Shown here: one piece after another, positions 42,991 to 54,501 of the stretch
How positions within the stretch are numbered: the first letter of the stretch is position 1
Layout of the letters: each line of letters begins with the position of its first letter
Assembly: GCA_036936605.1 (NCBI GenBank)
Contig: JAUPFV010000001.1
Coordinates: 349,319,081-349,383,080, forward strand
Direction of reading: 5' to 3'
Length of the DNA: 64,000 nucleotides
From: Limnanthes douglasii subsp. nivea
Lineage: Eukaryota; Streptophyta; Magnoliopsida; Brassicales; Limnanthaceae
Translations under genes and position numbers: made by a program
The notes under the pieces: generated by a model
What the model saw: only the letters and a program-made list of their open reading frames with translations
Told to the model about the DNA's origin: nothing
Databases searched by the model: none

Positions 42991-44614
42991 TTTTCAGTTA
43001 ACGATTATATCTCTTAATTTAAAGCAATAAATCCTTAGTATCCTATATCATTACGGTACTTACAGAATCGTGTGTTGCAATTTCCCTCGAATTTTGGATA
43101 GGTGCAGGCCTTCGGATTTGCCCAAAATTCTTTGACCTATTATAAATAGTTGCAACATTTTCAATTAGCTCTGCAAAATAACTAGGCTGAACCTACTGAT
43201 TCGCTCTTTGCCTAGCTCAATATCCTTGATTAGACTGGCTCAGTCTTGGCAGATGAGAACCCTTTCCGGAGTCCCTCGATGATTGCTAACCGTACCTTGG
43301 GACTGGCTACTTGCTTGTGGAAGCGGGTTTGAAAGAGCAAGTTTATATTGATGCGTCTGTCTTAATCTTTAGTTTCCTTCACAGTGATTTTATTTACAAC
43401 TTGGTTTAATAAACCAACTCAGGTCATTGCCTTCTTACAAGTCACTGATTCAACCAACTCACTAGTTAAAAGTCCTTGTCTGAGGGCAGCTATATCCACA
43501 TGTTCGAAGCAGTCTGCCAACCCATCTTTGGTGTTCATAAAATGTTGGTTATAATTTTTTATGATTCGTTAGGGTGTTACAAACAATGGATGATTATATA
43601 TCTATTCCCTCTAAGTTCTTTACTTCCCACAAATTATCTTCGGAATACCATCCAAAACATATTAAAAAAATTATTGATCCTTGCGATAATCTATTATACC
43701 ACTTCAAGACGTTATTTTTGAAAGTTAAAAAAACTGTATATGATAGCTTATCATCATCTTCAAAACTCATCATAGAATGCTTAAATTTCTCGAGATGGTT
43801 ATCAAGGTCTTGGCTCCCATAATATTTTTCCATTTTTGAAATGTCAAAACCATGGGTAGATGTCAAGAGAAGATTTTCAAAGACAAAGACGATTGCCTCC
43901 AATTATGTCCTTGAATGAACATGTAATCCTCATTAGAAGTGACAAAGATCCCAAGCTCGGAATGCATGACAAATTGATCATTTAGAAAGCAATCTATGCT
44001 ATGCTCATTTGACCCCTTCATATTGTCATGATACTCTTTCTTTTTTGCTTTACCATTTATGCCCTTTTTCTTTCCAGAAAACTCTTGCTTACTTGTTTTA
44101 TAGTGTTTTTTTAATATTTTTAGTCTATGTATTTCCTTTCTTTTCTTATAAGGATCATTGCTCGAAGAAGATGAGGAGACTTCTGATTATGTTTTTTATC
44201 CCTCGGCAGACTCCGAAGTGTTGAAATAATGTTTAGCTCAATGCTTATTTTTATATTATTGGTGGAATTTGGGGGACTGGTCATCTTGACCTTGCTTCAT
44301 ATTATGTTGGGAATTATTATCCAGATTTCAGATACTCCGATGGAATCCCCCTCCCCCAAATCCTTCACAGCATTTCTATGGGCTCTCAATGCTTCAATCT
44401 CGTAATTTGTTACACTTCTCTTGCATGAAAATCCTTTCTTCACTATCGTTATTCACATGAGATGTGAATACATGCTTTTCTTCGACTCTAACCTCTTATT
44501 TTAAAAAGAGAGAGGGGTGGGGGTCTATCTGCATATCATGATCCATACTTCAAAGAATTTCAAAGGTAATTTAGTACGTTAGGTTTTTAATATTTCTATC
44601 CGAGCACCTTACTA
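42991..44614 (-). pseudogene. gag: Element D gag
   Basis: The gag core is at 43594-43902: MEKYYGSQDLDNHLEKFKHS, LKWYNRLSQG. Downstream are remnants of NTKDGLADCFEHVDIAALRQ (about 43540-43470) and a Trp-Gly-Gly-Leu-Leu-Asn-like part (about 43420). The basic Ser-rich N-terminus (44220-44040) and leader (44500-44300) are barely readable. Stops throughout. Confidence 0.7.
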
Positions 44615-44615
44615 C

Positions 44616-44635
44616 ACTCCCACGGTGGTCGCCAA
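44616..44635 (-). promoter_or_regulatory. Element D primer-binding site
   Basis: The minus strand reads TTGGCGACCACCGTGGGAG, a few bases inside the 5' LTR end. Confidence 0.75.
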
Positions 44636-44642
44636 TCTTATA

Positions 44643-45041
44643 TGCTTTAAATTAGTACGAATGATATCTAGGTAATTTTGTGTTGATGTAATAAGTATGA
44701 GATAGATCGTATAGAAATAATTGAGCTGTTATATTTAATGCTTAGAGAGTTAAAGTATCAACTCTCTTAAATGTTGTTCTTTAGAGCCTTTATAGGCTAA
44801 TTTTCGGTTAATGGGCCAATCTGGTCAGATCATGGACATGGGTCAAATATATAGACCGAAAACACCCATTAAACATTATTAATTATAGATTTTCTAATAA
44901 GTAAAGATATAGAAAACACACAACTAAGTCAAAAGGTAAAAAATAGTATAAGTATATCGTTAATCTTAGGTTTAAATTGCCCCTTCAAAACAATCCAACC
45001 CTATCACTACTACCTCGCTCAAATATATCCGATCCCCGTCA
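44643..45041 (-). repeat. Element D 5' LTR (399 bp)
   Basis: Same length and order of blocks as 26877-27275. On the minus strand it begins TGACGGGGATCGG. Its outer end abuts the terminus of copia F's 3' LTR. Confidence 0.9.
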
Positions 45042-45044
45042 ATA

Positions 45045-45371
45045 TGACACATTCTAAGGATACAAAATCTACCAGATCGTGCCAAAAGTAAAAAATATAC
45101 ACTCATTGGTATTACTGATGATTTGAGTAAAGTTAAAAAAAAAGTTACAACGTAAGAGAAACTCAAACATATAACCTTTATAGTGGTTTGAAAAATTCTA
45201 CCTATGTCCACTCTGGGACACGATAATATTACTCATTTATATTCAAGCAGATACAACGATACACAAGATTAAGTTCACGAGAATTATTATTTACATAAAC
45301 TCTAAATTGTATAGCTCACATATTACGCTTCTCAGGTACCTCTCTATTCTTTCGAGAAGAAATCTAACGAG

Positions 45372-45411
<40 letters not shown>

Positions 45412-45975
45412 TTTAATATTTGTTGAACACTCACCAAATTCTTGTCATTTCTTCAAAGTCTCAAATAGAATATTTATAATGCATGGTACCAATCTCTCTC
45501 CACAATAGAATGAAAGAACTCATAACAAAAATAAGCATATATGTTGTAATAATAAGTAACTAGTTATGTTTCTAACAAAATATAGATTTAACCATCGAAA
45601 GTGAAACCTTATACCAATAGTCAAACCCAAACAACCTAAGTCTGGGTTGATGGTCTTCATACTAATACATACTTTGCCTCATCTAATAGCCTACAGGCTA
45701 TTGAACTCGCTCAAATTTACCAATGTCTTCCTAACCGATGCAACCAATACCTGGGCTGATGACCTCTTGGACGATGGCCTTATATGATTTGAACAATGGC
45801 TTAGTCGATGCATCCAACACGCGTATAATAATATTCTGATTGATAGAGTTGTTTGGCTTGTTTAAAGTCTTCATGTCCAATAAATTCGATGTTTTAGCCG
45901 ATGCAACTGATGCATCCAAAAAATAAAACTTCTATCAATTCCGGTTTAGTTTCTAAGTAAAAAACATACTTCACA
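45045..45975 (-). repeat. Element F 3' LTR (about 931 bp)
   Basis: On the minus strand it begins TGTGAAGTATG and ends GTGTCA. It contains a CT microsatellite (45376-45409), absent in this length from the 5' LTR. Confidence 0.8.
45376..45409. repeat. (CT)n microsatellite
   Basis: About 17 uninterrupted CT units inside the F 3' LTR. Confidence 0.97.
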
Positions 45976-46626
45976 ATTCCCCATATTGGTTTTGACTTCA
46001 AGAAAATGAACACAATTTTTACAAATCTAATTGACCAATAAAAGGTCTTAAAACGGCTTCTAATATGCACAAAATCCAATAAGTGTGTGAGCTTATTCAT
46101 TATCACCGGTTTAGTAAACATATTTTTTGGGTTTGCGACTTGTATTAACCTTCCCCATCATAATCTTCCCATTTCAAGAATACTTCTTACAAAATAAATT
46201 TTAACATCAATGTGCTTAGTTCGTTCATGAAACACCTGAGTTTTTGGTAAATATGTTGAAATTTAGTTTTCATAATGCACAATTAAAACTTTATGTTGAA
46301 CCCCAAGTTCCCTAAATATTCCTCTTAATCACATAGACTTGTTTATTAATTCGGTAATAACAATATATCGAGCTTTCATAGAGGATAATGCTACCACGGG
46401 TGTACAATTCTCTTTCCAACTTACAACACTAACAAACAACACAAACACATAACAAATCAAAGAATTAATAGTATCCAAAAAACCAACATAATCTGAACCT
46501 GAAAACCCTTGAGCACATATAAATCCCAAACCAACCTCTCCATACATCAGTCTCGAACTTGTGGATCTCTTTATGTATATTAGAAACCACTTAATTGTCT
46601 ACCAATATTCATTCGACGTCCTTGAC
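45976..46626 (-). pseudogene. Element F RNase H remnant
   Basis: Minus strand from 46626: EYW-TIKWFLIYIKRSTSS-like, LMYGEVGLGF, GFSGSDYVGFLDTINSLICY (RNase H first Asp region), VSWKENCTPVVALSSMKARY (TEAEY changed to MKARY), then FHERTKHIDVKIYFVRSIL and NPKNMFTKPVIMNKLTHLLD, the usual copia C-terminal sequence. A polypurine-like ATATGGGGAAT (45976-45986, minus) separates it from the LTR. Frame breaks near 46330 and 46200. Confidence 0.82.
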
Positions 46627-46768
46627 ATAAATCTAGGGTTAGGATTTATATATTTATCGTTTTGTTTCTTTCTTCTTGATTTCTTACCGTCGACGACTCT
46701 GTTTCGACACTAGTCGCCATCAATTAGTATCAGAGCGACAAAGCTCCTACGATGTGGGTTAAGGAAAT

Positions 46769-47200
46769 ATGCCGCCAAAAAGATCTATGCGAGGGAAATC
46801 CACTCTTCCAATCATGGAACCGCTCGACCGTGAGGAGATAGAACACTGGTTTGGCCAGATATGTGAAGAGGTGAATTCAATAGAAGACCAGATGAGGGGC
46901 ATACATGAAGTTATACATAGGTTGTTCAACAACCAAACCACCAGATCTCGAGCTCGAGGTTCTGGAAACCAGACTTCGGGAAGTGAGTGAGATACTGGCC
47001 CAACAATGAAGTTTCCAAAAAAGACAATTTAGGTCCTAGCCCAACAGTACCAACTGTTGCTCCTATTTGTGTAGGTGCTAACTAACAGGTCCTGAGTCAT
47101 ATAGGTACTTCCTTGCAGGTCAAGTGTTATCATTTTCATGAACTATTGCACGTGCTTTGCAGTGTCCGAAATTATGACAACAACCACAACAATTAAGGCG
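46769..47200 (+). pseudogene. gag: Element E gag remnant
   Basis: Starts MPPKRSMRGKSTLPIMEPL and includes IEHWFGQICEEVNSIEDQM and HRLFNNQTTRSRARGSGNQ, ending in a stop at 46988. The central capsid part is missing. A zinc-knuckle remnant (VKCYHFHELLHVLCSVR reading) lies near 47120-47170. Confidence 0.65.
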
Positions 47201-47934
47201 TTTGTTCATCGGAGCTGCTATTTTTTATCTGGAAGGTGAACCAAAGTTTTATGAGGATCTGAAGGATGCTATTGACGAGGTTCAGATGGACCAGATTAAT
47301 GGAGGAGATGTTAGACAGAGATTGGTTTTAAGACGTGTCTGTTTTACGCTAATGCAAAAGGTGGTGAAGATGACTGGTTGCGAAACAATATTTTCCAGCT
47401 GACTTATGCTATCAGGGGAAAGATATGTAAATTATTTATTTATTCAGGTAGCTGTAAAAATTTGATTCCCGAAGAAGCTGTGTAAAATATATAACCCTGA
47501 AAATAGAAGACCACCCCAACCCTTACAAACTCATCGGGTTAAAGAATGATAGTGAGGTAACAATCTTTAAAAGATGTTTGTTGTCTTTCTCTTTCAGTAT
47601 CTATAAGGATAAATTATGGTATGATGTTATTGCTATGGATTCTTGTCCCTTATTTCTTGGCCGACCATGATAATATGATAAAAGTGTCATGTACGTTGGT
47701 AAGAAAAAACCTCTATAGTTTCATATGGAATACAATTAGATTCATATTAACACCATCTAAAGAGGTAGCTCCAAAACCTGCAATTGTTGTATCACGGGAG
47801 TCAAGTAAGAACTTTTTAGCTCGTAAAGAATTTATAGAGGAATTGTTTGTCTATTGGTGGTTAAGAAATGTAATGATGATCCGTTTGCTGGGACACCTGA
47901 GCATGTTCGTCCGCTATTAGCATAATTTACTGTT
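47201..47934 (+). pseudogene. pol: Element E protease region
   Basis: GEPKFYEDLKDAIDEVQMDQ and RQRLVLRRVCFTLMQ (47202-47402) lead into a decayed aspartic protease (YVNYLFIQVAVKI reading where VIDSGSCEN is usual). Then YGMMLLLWILVPYFLADHDN (family: DACHLLLGRPWQYD), SFIWNTIRFILTPSKEVAPK and FLARKEFIE (47621-47920). Confidence 0.72.
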
Positions 47935-48830
47935 GTGTTACCTGATAATCTTTCTACAAGTCTTCCTCAATTAAGAGACATCCAATACCAGATTGACCTA
48001 ATACTGGGTGCTAGTCTGCCAAACCGACCATACTACCGAATAAGTCCAAAAGAGCATGAGGAGCTCTGTAGACAGGTGGAAAAATTATTGAGTAAAGGCC
48101 ACAGCCGTGAGAACTTCAGTCCTTGTGCGATTCAGCACTACTAACACCAAAGAAGAATGACTCGATGATAATGTGTGTGGATAGTTGGGCTAGCAAAAAA
48201 ATTACAATAAGGTATTGGTTTCATATCCCTCGACTTGATGATTAACTGGATCAGTTGAATGGTGCTACGGTGTTTATAAAACTGGATTTGAGGAACAAAT
48301 ATCACCAGATTCGTATTTGTATGGGAGATGAGTTGATAACAACCTTTATGACCTAAGAAGGTCTGTTTAAGTGGATGGTCATACCATCCGGCCTTTCCAA
48401 TGCTCTTAAAACATTTATACTAGTTATGAACCAGGTATTTTATCCTTTTATTGGAAATTTTTTAGTTGTTTACTTTGACAATATTATGATATATAGTACT
48501 ACGGAGGAGCTGCACCTCCTGTACTTACGGGTAATATTGGTTATTTTGAGACAATATGAGTTTTATGAGGGACTCATAAAGTGTTCCTTTATGATATAAT
48601 CAGTTATATTCATTGGATATGTTCTTCCAATGAATGGTTTGTCAATGTATAAGTCGAAGACATCAGAAGTGCGTGACTTCCCTACACCTACTTCTATCAC
48701 AGAAGTTCGTTCTTTTCATGGACTAGTTTCATTTTATATGAGGTTCATCTATAACTTCAGTACTTTCATGACTCTTATTACAAATTGTGGGCAAGACATT
48801 TTGTTGGACCCTTGAAGCAACTACTACGTT
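47935..48830 (+). pseudogene. pol: Element E reverse transcriptase
   Basis: LPDNLSTSLPQLRDIQYQID, LILGASLPNRPYYRISPKEH, a decayed VDSRAINK region, [17 protein letters not shown], [20 protein letters not shown] and [20 protein letters not shown], where the catalytic YFDDIL has become YFDNIM (second Asp to Asn). Then VRSFHGLVSFYMRFIYNFST. Stops occur throughout. Confidence 0.88.
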
Positions 48831-49252
48831 TCAAGAGATCAAGTTAAGACTGACAACTGCACCTATTCTGGTTCTATCTAATTTTTTAAAGGGTTTGAAC
48901 TGTATTTTGATGCGTACAGATTGGGAATTAGAATTTTACTCCGCCAACAAGGCTGACCTGTAGCCTACTTCACTGAGAAGGTAAGTGGAGCAAAACTCAA
49001 TTACAACACCTATGACAAGGAGTTTTATGCAGTGATGCGGGCTTTGAAGCACTAGAGTTCCTACTTGTCATAAAATGAATTTGTATTACACACTAATCAT
49101 GATGCCTTGAAGCATCTGAAGTGCCAGGAGAATCTCTCTTCACACCATACGCGTTGGGCATCACTTACTCAACAATTTACCTTTTCTAGTAAGCACACTT
49201 CAAGGATAGTTAACCGCGTAGCTGATGCACTGAGCTGGTGTAATATGATGAT
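48831..49252 (+). pseudogene. pol: Element E RNase H
   Basis: FELYFDAYRLGIRILLRQQG (first Asp kept), [27 protein letters not shown] (Glu kept), HTNHDALKHLKCQENLSS (TDHQALKYL degenerate) and IVNRVADALSWC. Confidence 0.85.
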
Positions 49253-50692
49253 TTGTATGGAAAGAGAGGTTGTGGAGTTCGAGATGATGAATAATCTATT
49301 GGATACCGATCTATATTTTTGTCTTATTCCGGAGACGTCAGGGCAGGTCTGAGAAAATATTTTACAGTGAGCAATGGCTACATCTTCAAAGTTAACTTAC
49401 TCTGTATTCGTGATCGAAGTTTGAGATTACTGATTGTACAAGACACAACAAGGGGCATGGTAATAGAGATCAAATCCTTCACTCTATATCCAGTCAGTTT
49501 TTCTGGCCGCATGTGAGGAGAGATGTTAACGATTTTGTGGTTGGTTGTCGAGTTTGTCATATAGCAAAAGGAACATCAACTAACACATGCCTATACTTAC
49601 CACTCCCAATACCGGAGGGACCGAGGCGAAGCGTCAGCATGGGTTTCATCTTTGGACTGTCAATAACACAGAAAGGTAACGATTATATTTTTATGATGGT
49701 TGCCAGGTTTTCTAAGATGACCCACTTTATTGCGTGCAAGAAAACCACTGATGTTGTTAATGTTGCAAAATTATACTTCTGAGAGGTCTACCGTTTACAT
49801 GGCCTACACTTAAATATCGTTTGTGATCGTGATATGCGGTTTATCAGGCATTTTTTGAGGCATTTTGTAGCGCCTTACAAATACAAAGTTGAGTTTTAGC
49901 AACTCGTATCACCCGTAGACATATAGCTAAACCAAGGTAATTAATCGAATGTTAGAAAACATGTTGCGTATAAAGGTCTCTAGGAACTTGAAAACATAGG
50001 ATTCCTGTCTTTATCACGTTGAGTTCTCCTACAACAGGAACCACAAGCAAAGTATTGGGTATAGTCCCTTCGTGGTAGTCTATGGTTATAACCCACGAGG
50101 TCCTATGGATTTAGGTTTTCCAACTCTTGACAAGGTTCCAGCTAGGGTGGATACCGCCATCACTAATCTATGAGAGATCCATGAGAACATGAGAAAACAC
50201 CTTGAGGAGATAACTTAAAAGTACCAAGTTGTCGCTGATAAAAAGCACCGCATGGTAGAGTTTGCAGTATGAGATTTTGTATGGATAGTTTTAAACAGAG
50301 ATTTCTATTCAACACATGAATACAACAAACTAGATGCAAGGAAGGTAGTTTCATTTGAAATCATTGAGAAGATTAATCCCAATGCATATAGGTTAAAACT
50401 ACCCAGCTACATGAAGACCCATGACGTTTTCAATTTGAAGCTCATGGTTCCGTTTACCAATGTCGCTGAGGATGATAAAGCTGAGACTTCGTGGGCGAAT
50501 TCTTCAAAAGAAAAAGAGGATGATGTAGTTGCACAAGCTAATGGCTATATGACCCTCTGGGACGAACGAAAACATGATTTATTTGGGCCTCAGTTATCCA
50601 AACTAGACGATACGATAACTTTAATCAAGCGCGTCGATAAGCCTAACGAATTTAGAACGCATCACGGGGCGAAGCCAAATAATGAAGTTTAG
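49253..50692 (+). pseudogene. pol: Element E integrase
   Basis: The zinc-binding part is decayed (RRDVNDFVVGCRVCHIAKG). The core has SVSMGFIFGLSITQKGNDYI (family MDFVLGLP; the first Asp is changed to Gly), FSKMTHFIACKKTTDVVNVA, RLHGLHLNIVCDRDMRFI (second Asp) and a degenerate third motif. The C-terminus has SIGYSPFVVVYGYNPRGPMD, EYNKLDARK, INPNAYRLKLPSYMKTHDVF and a charged tail to the stop at 50690. The final 93-codon frame (50411-50692) is intact but carries no chromodomain. Confidence 0.85.
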
Positions 50693-50699
50693 GTCCGAA

Positions 50700-51048
50700 A
50701 ATCCACCATTTATGCCCTTTTTGTTGTTTTCGTTATTTTTTTACAGTTTCATATTGTTGTTAGATTTAATTAAAATATTTAACCAGCTCTAATAACTTTG
50801 AAATTGGGTTTGACTTTATTTTATATCAGGTGGAATAATGTATAATTTTGGCGTATGGTTTCGAGAACTTCTATAAAAGGCTCTCAAACCCTCTTTTTGT
50901 CGTCAGACTTTTTGAATCAAATTTGAGATTGTTTTTCTTTAAGTTTCTTATAATCTAACATAGGGTTTGAGTTTATATATCCATTGTTTCGTTTCTTTCT
51001 TTTTTATTTCTTACAGCCGACAAATCCTTTTGGCACTTGTTTCCATCA
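50700..51048 (+). repeat. Element E 3' LTR
   Basis: Matches the 5' LTR stub in its last 95 bp: TAGGGTTTGAGTTTATATAT and ATTGTTTCGTTTCTTTCTT, ending CCATCA. It contains TTCTATAAAAGGCTCTC as the promoter. The left boundary is approximate. Confidence 0.7.
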
Positions 51049-52480
51049 GTTCCATTTGTTGTGTTTAGATCTTACAAATTTGACCATGCTACTTTTTCCA
51101 TACACACATGAATAAAAAAATCTCAAGTCAATCAGTTTATCTTTTCAAAATACGCATTGCTTTTTCAACACCAATAATCTATTCACACTCACCTCCCCAA
51201 CCTCATATTCCATAGGGTTGTATCATCTACTTTACCTCAGATAAATAAGCCATTGGACCTATCACATTAAATTTGATGGAGGAATGAAGTCTATTTGGCA
51301 ATTTTTCCTTCATTATAGTCATTACACCTTTAACAATTTTAATGTAAACATTTTTCAAATTTTATTAAATAATCGAAATTTTCTAACATGCTAATGGAAA
51401 TTGAATTTCTTCTCAAATCAGTAACATATCTCACATGTGTCAGAATTTGATGATATCCATCAAATATTCAGATATTCACATTTTAAATTCCAGCTATCAT
51501 GCAAGTCTTGTTCGTGCCAAGTAACACTGTGCATTAATTGTTCTCTTCAAATGACTGAAACCATTCTCTATGTGGAATCATATAGAAAGAACATCCCGAG
51601 TTAAGAATCGATTCAAATGGCTTCAATTTTATATCCTTCAGAAGCCATATAAACATCCCATGTTCAAATCTTCAATCATCTTGCTTCTTCAGCCTTTTGG
51701 GATATAACTTTCTAAAGTGATCTAAGTTCTTGCAGTAGTGATAGCTTATCTTGGACTTACAAAACTTCTTTGATGAATTTGATCTAAACTTTTCTCTAAC
51801 CTTGTTCCCCATTATCTTTGACCTCCCTATAATATTCAAAGCTTCATGGTTACTTCCCGAACTCTCAACCTTCTTATATTGCATGGGTTAAAACTCTTTG
51901 GATCTTATTATAGGTTCTAACTTATTTATAAATAGTTTTATTTTGCTACATGGGGTGGTATCATTCAATTGTCAATATGCATATGGCAGTGAGTGCAGTA
52001 AGATCACTTTTGAATATTCATATATTGATTTTCTCACCAATGTTCCCTAAATGGGTCATTATTTTTGGGAAACCATCAAGATGCTTGTCTTCCTCCATCA
52101 TGAAACCAACGAACTTGGCCTTCAAATTGATCGATTAGTCAAGAATTTTGTCATGTACGAAATATCTAGTTTTTTTTTACTCCAACTGTTGAATTTTATT
52201 TTGAGACTTTCCTCATCACATTATCACTTTAAAAACACATGATCATACTATATGCAGTTTCAAGAATTTCTTGTTTCTCAACCTTATACAATTATTCAAG
52301 AAACTTAGTCTCCCTGCAAAGCCTAGAACCACCTTCTATCAAACCATGATTGCTTAGATTCGTTGTCGCCAGATTCTAAAATATTATTTTATGTTAAACC
52401 TCCAAATCTCAAAGTTTGTTAGTCTCTTCTCAGCTTCAAAAATCACCTCGTAACCAACATTTAATACCAATTATGACAGT
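51049..52480 (-). pseudogene. Element F gag and protease-end remnants
   Basis: Minus strand. A stretch near 51355-51140 reads IKIVKGVMTIMKEKLPNRLH, like the copia 'KGALVVMKGKK' region after protease. The gag C-terminus (51884-51672) has KKFCKSKISYHYCKNLDHFR, a degenerate zinc knuckle, followed by KLYPKRLKKQDD. Earlier gag sequence (to about 52480) is broken by stops. Confidence 0.65.
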
Positions 52481-53028
52481 TTATAATGATCAAGAATCAA
52501 CCAGATCGTGCCAAGAATCATCTACATACGCTTAGTGATTTTACTAATAATATAGATGAAACTAAAAGATAAATAACATAATAAGAGAAAGTTGAACACA
52601 AAATATTTATCACTTTTGAGACTTTCCTCAACACATTATCACTTTAAAAACACATGATCATACTATATGCAGTTTCAAGAATTTCTTGCTTCTCAACCTT
52701 ATACAATTATTCAAGAAACTTAGTCTCCCTGCAAAGCCTAGAACCACCTTCTATCAAACCATGATTTCTTAGATTCGTTGTCGCCAGATTCTAGAATATT
52801 ATTTTGTGTTAAACCTCCCACTCTCAAAGTTTGTTTGTCTCTTCTCAGCTTCAAAAATCACCTCGTAACCAACATTTAATACCAATTATGACAGATTATA
52901 ACAATCAAGAATCAACCAAACTGTGCCAAGAATCATCAACATACGCTTAGTGATTTTACTAATAATATAGATGAAACTAAAAGATAAATAACATAATAAG
53001 AGAAAGTCGAACAAAAAATATTTATAAT
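52199..53028. repeat. 415-bp tandem duplication at the element F 5' LTR junction
   Basis: Copy 1 (52199-52613) and copy 2 (52614-53028) are nearly identical; both begin TTTTGAGACTTTCCTCA. Each contains the gag leader, the primer-site region and the first 140 bp or so of the LTR end. Copy 2 is the one continuous with the full LTR. Such a structure can arise by unequal recombination or replication slippage. Confidence 0.92.
52876..52888 (-). promoter_or_regulatory. Element F primer-binding site, decayed
   Basis: The minus strand reads TTGGTATTAAATG, where TTGGTATCAGAGC is usual for initiator Met tRNA. A second copy lies in the upstream duplicate (about 52464). Confidence 0.6.
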
Positions 53029-53804
53029 GGTTCTGCAAATTATGCATACGTCCACTCTGAGCCACAACAATGATATTCATTCGTGTTTAAACAAATAAAA
53101 TAGTACACCAAGTTCTCGAGAATGAGTATTTCGATAAAATATAAATTCAGAGCTCATACAATATGTTTCCTAGATATCTATATCTTCTTCGTATAATAAA
53201 TCTTTCAAGGATTTTTCTCTCTTAATTTTTATTGCACACTCACCAAAGTCTTATTATATCTTCGAATTCCTAGAGAATATTTATAAATCCTGGTATCGAT
53301 CTCTCTCTAAAACATATTGAACAAACTCTTAAAAGAGATAATTAATTATGTTGTAACAAAAAGTAACTAATATGTTTCTAACATAAGATAGATTTAATCA
53401 TCATAACTGAAACCTTATACCCCTAGTTACACCTAAATACCTTAAGTACAGGTTGATGGCCTCTTTGCGTGTGCAGCCTTTGCCTCATCTAAAAAAACTT
53501 ATACTGATACACCTTCGCATCGTCCGATGGTCTCAAGACGATGACGTCGCTCAACTTTACCAATGTATTCCTAAATAGTGCATCAAATTCCTTGACCGAA
53601 TAACCTCCTTACCAATGATGTCCTTGCTTGATTTGACTAATATTTTCCTAGACGATTAAGCTAACTGGTTGATATAGTTCATTGACTTGTCCAAAGACTT
53701 TTTGGTCGATGCAACCAATGCTTTAGCCGATACAGTCGATGCATCCAAACAATAAAGATTCAATAAATTACACTTTAGTTTTCAAATTAAAACCATACTT
53801 CACA
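52889..53804 (-). repeat. Element F 5' LTR (about 916 bp)
   Basis: Collinear with 45045-45975 with many mismatches and indels; the most diverged LTR pair in the window by eye. Confidence 0.8.
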
Positions 53805-54192
53805 CTAAAAAGTCATTTCACCTAATAAGTCTCTCAATAGATCGACACTCCCTTTTTTAAAACGCGACTTAAGCAACAAATAATACTTATGCGTACAAAT
53901 TTTAAATATTTTCATTTTCTCTTAAAGATCAAAACCTTTTTCATCTACTCCTTGATGATAAAACATAGTTACCATCTACTTTTAAGTAGCCATATTAGGT
54001 AACATGTTGTTATTCAATATATCATTCTCGAGAATACAAACACATTTTTTTCACTTACCAACCCGACCTAAAGCGTGAATCAAACAATTGTAAAATAATG
54101 TATCGGGTTTACATTTTGCTAATTTCATTCTCTCGGCTACGTTTTGTTAGTGAAATCATGTGAATAATGTAGATTACTAAATTTTGAGAACA
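53805..54192. other. DNA between elements F and C
   Basis: AT-rich, with no recognisable gene or element. Confidence 0.5.
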
Positions 54193-54197
54193 ACCTT

Positions 54198-54501
54198 TGG
54201 TGTGGATAATTTCTGATCAAAGAGTATTTTGGGAAACATTTTAGGGTATTTAATATTTAAAGTGAAATGTAGAGAGATGAAAGAGGTGTGTACTAGCAGT
54301 AAATTCCTCTTAACCTCATAAGCGAAAGTGGCTGGGGTATTTATACTAGAAACCCATAAGCCCAAGATAGGAAATGGCTAACAGCCAGCAGAGTCACAAT
54401 CCACTTGGTAGTACTGTTCAGTGGGGCATGGTACTGGATAGGTCTGAACTTCCATTTGGATACTTGTAGTAAATCAACGTCAAAGAATTCTAACCTCATC
54501 A
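54198..54501 (-). repeat. Element C 3' LTR (304 bp)
   Basis: Collinear with the 5' LTR but lacking about 51 bp just upstream of the promoter box (between TTTATACTA and GAAACCCATAAGCCC). TATAAATACC (minus) is retained near 54336-54346. Confidence 0.9.

Larger units (their letters stand above)
26877..45041 (-). mobile_element. Element D: old Ty3/gypsy Tat element hosting element B
   Basis: Both LTRs are 399 bp by my boundaries (26877-27275 and 44643-45041). The same Tat order is seen on the minus strand: 5' LTR, primer site, gag, PR, RT, two RNase Hs and integrase down to 39839, where B is inserted. D resumes at about 31677 with the post-pol spacer, then 50-bp repeats, the opposite-strand gene, polypurine tract and 3' LTR. 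ATATG at 26874-26878 and 45042-45046 is a candidate 5-bp duplication; this would shift the lower LTR boundary by two bases. Coding parts are far more decayed than in A or B. Confidence 0.88.
46627..51048 (+). mobile_element. Element E: Ty3/gypsy chromovirus-type element
   Basis: E lies inside F, opposite in orientation. The 5' LTR is cut to about 95 bp (46627-46722; no TATA box). The 3' LTR is about 50700-51048 with TATAAAAGG at 50872-50880. Both end with CATCA. The primer site TAGTATCAGAGC (46725-46736) resembles the initiator Met tRNA complement. gag, PR, RT, RNase H and integrase follow in chromovirus order, with one RNase H. No chromodomain is visible after integrase. The peptide words fit the CRM/Reina side of the chromoviruses, which I cannot resolve further. 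Confidence 0.85.
45045..53804 (-). mobile_element. Element F: old Ty1/copia element hosting chromovirus E
   Basis: Its LTRs (45045-45975 and 52889-53804) share about 900 bp of order: CCAGATCGTGCCAA-type start, TCCACTCTG, a pyrimidine-rich part, TATGTTTCTAACA, TTTGCCTCATCTAA, CAACTTTACCAATGT-like, GATGCATCCAAA and CATACTTCACA. Inside, on the minus strand, are a gag zinc-knuckle remnant and a protease-end remnant on one side of E and an RNase H remnant on the other; RT and most of integrase are gone. The peptide words fit the Tork-type copia branch, though this is not certain. It predates D, which inserted at its 3' LTR edge. Confidence 0.82.

Noticed and set aside
45062..45211. Minus-strand frame 44972-45211 across the D/F border
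   Set aside because: It spans two LTRs of unrelated elements; chance frame.
50411..50692. Chromodomain at the end of element E's integrase
   Set aside because: The tail is charged, but none of the aromatic-cage motif typical of chromodomains is visible.
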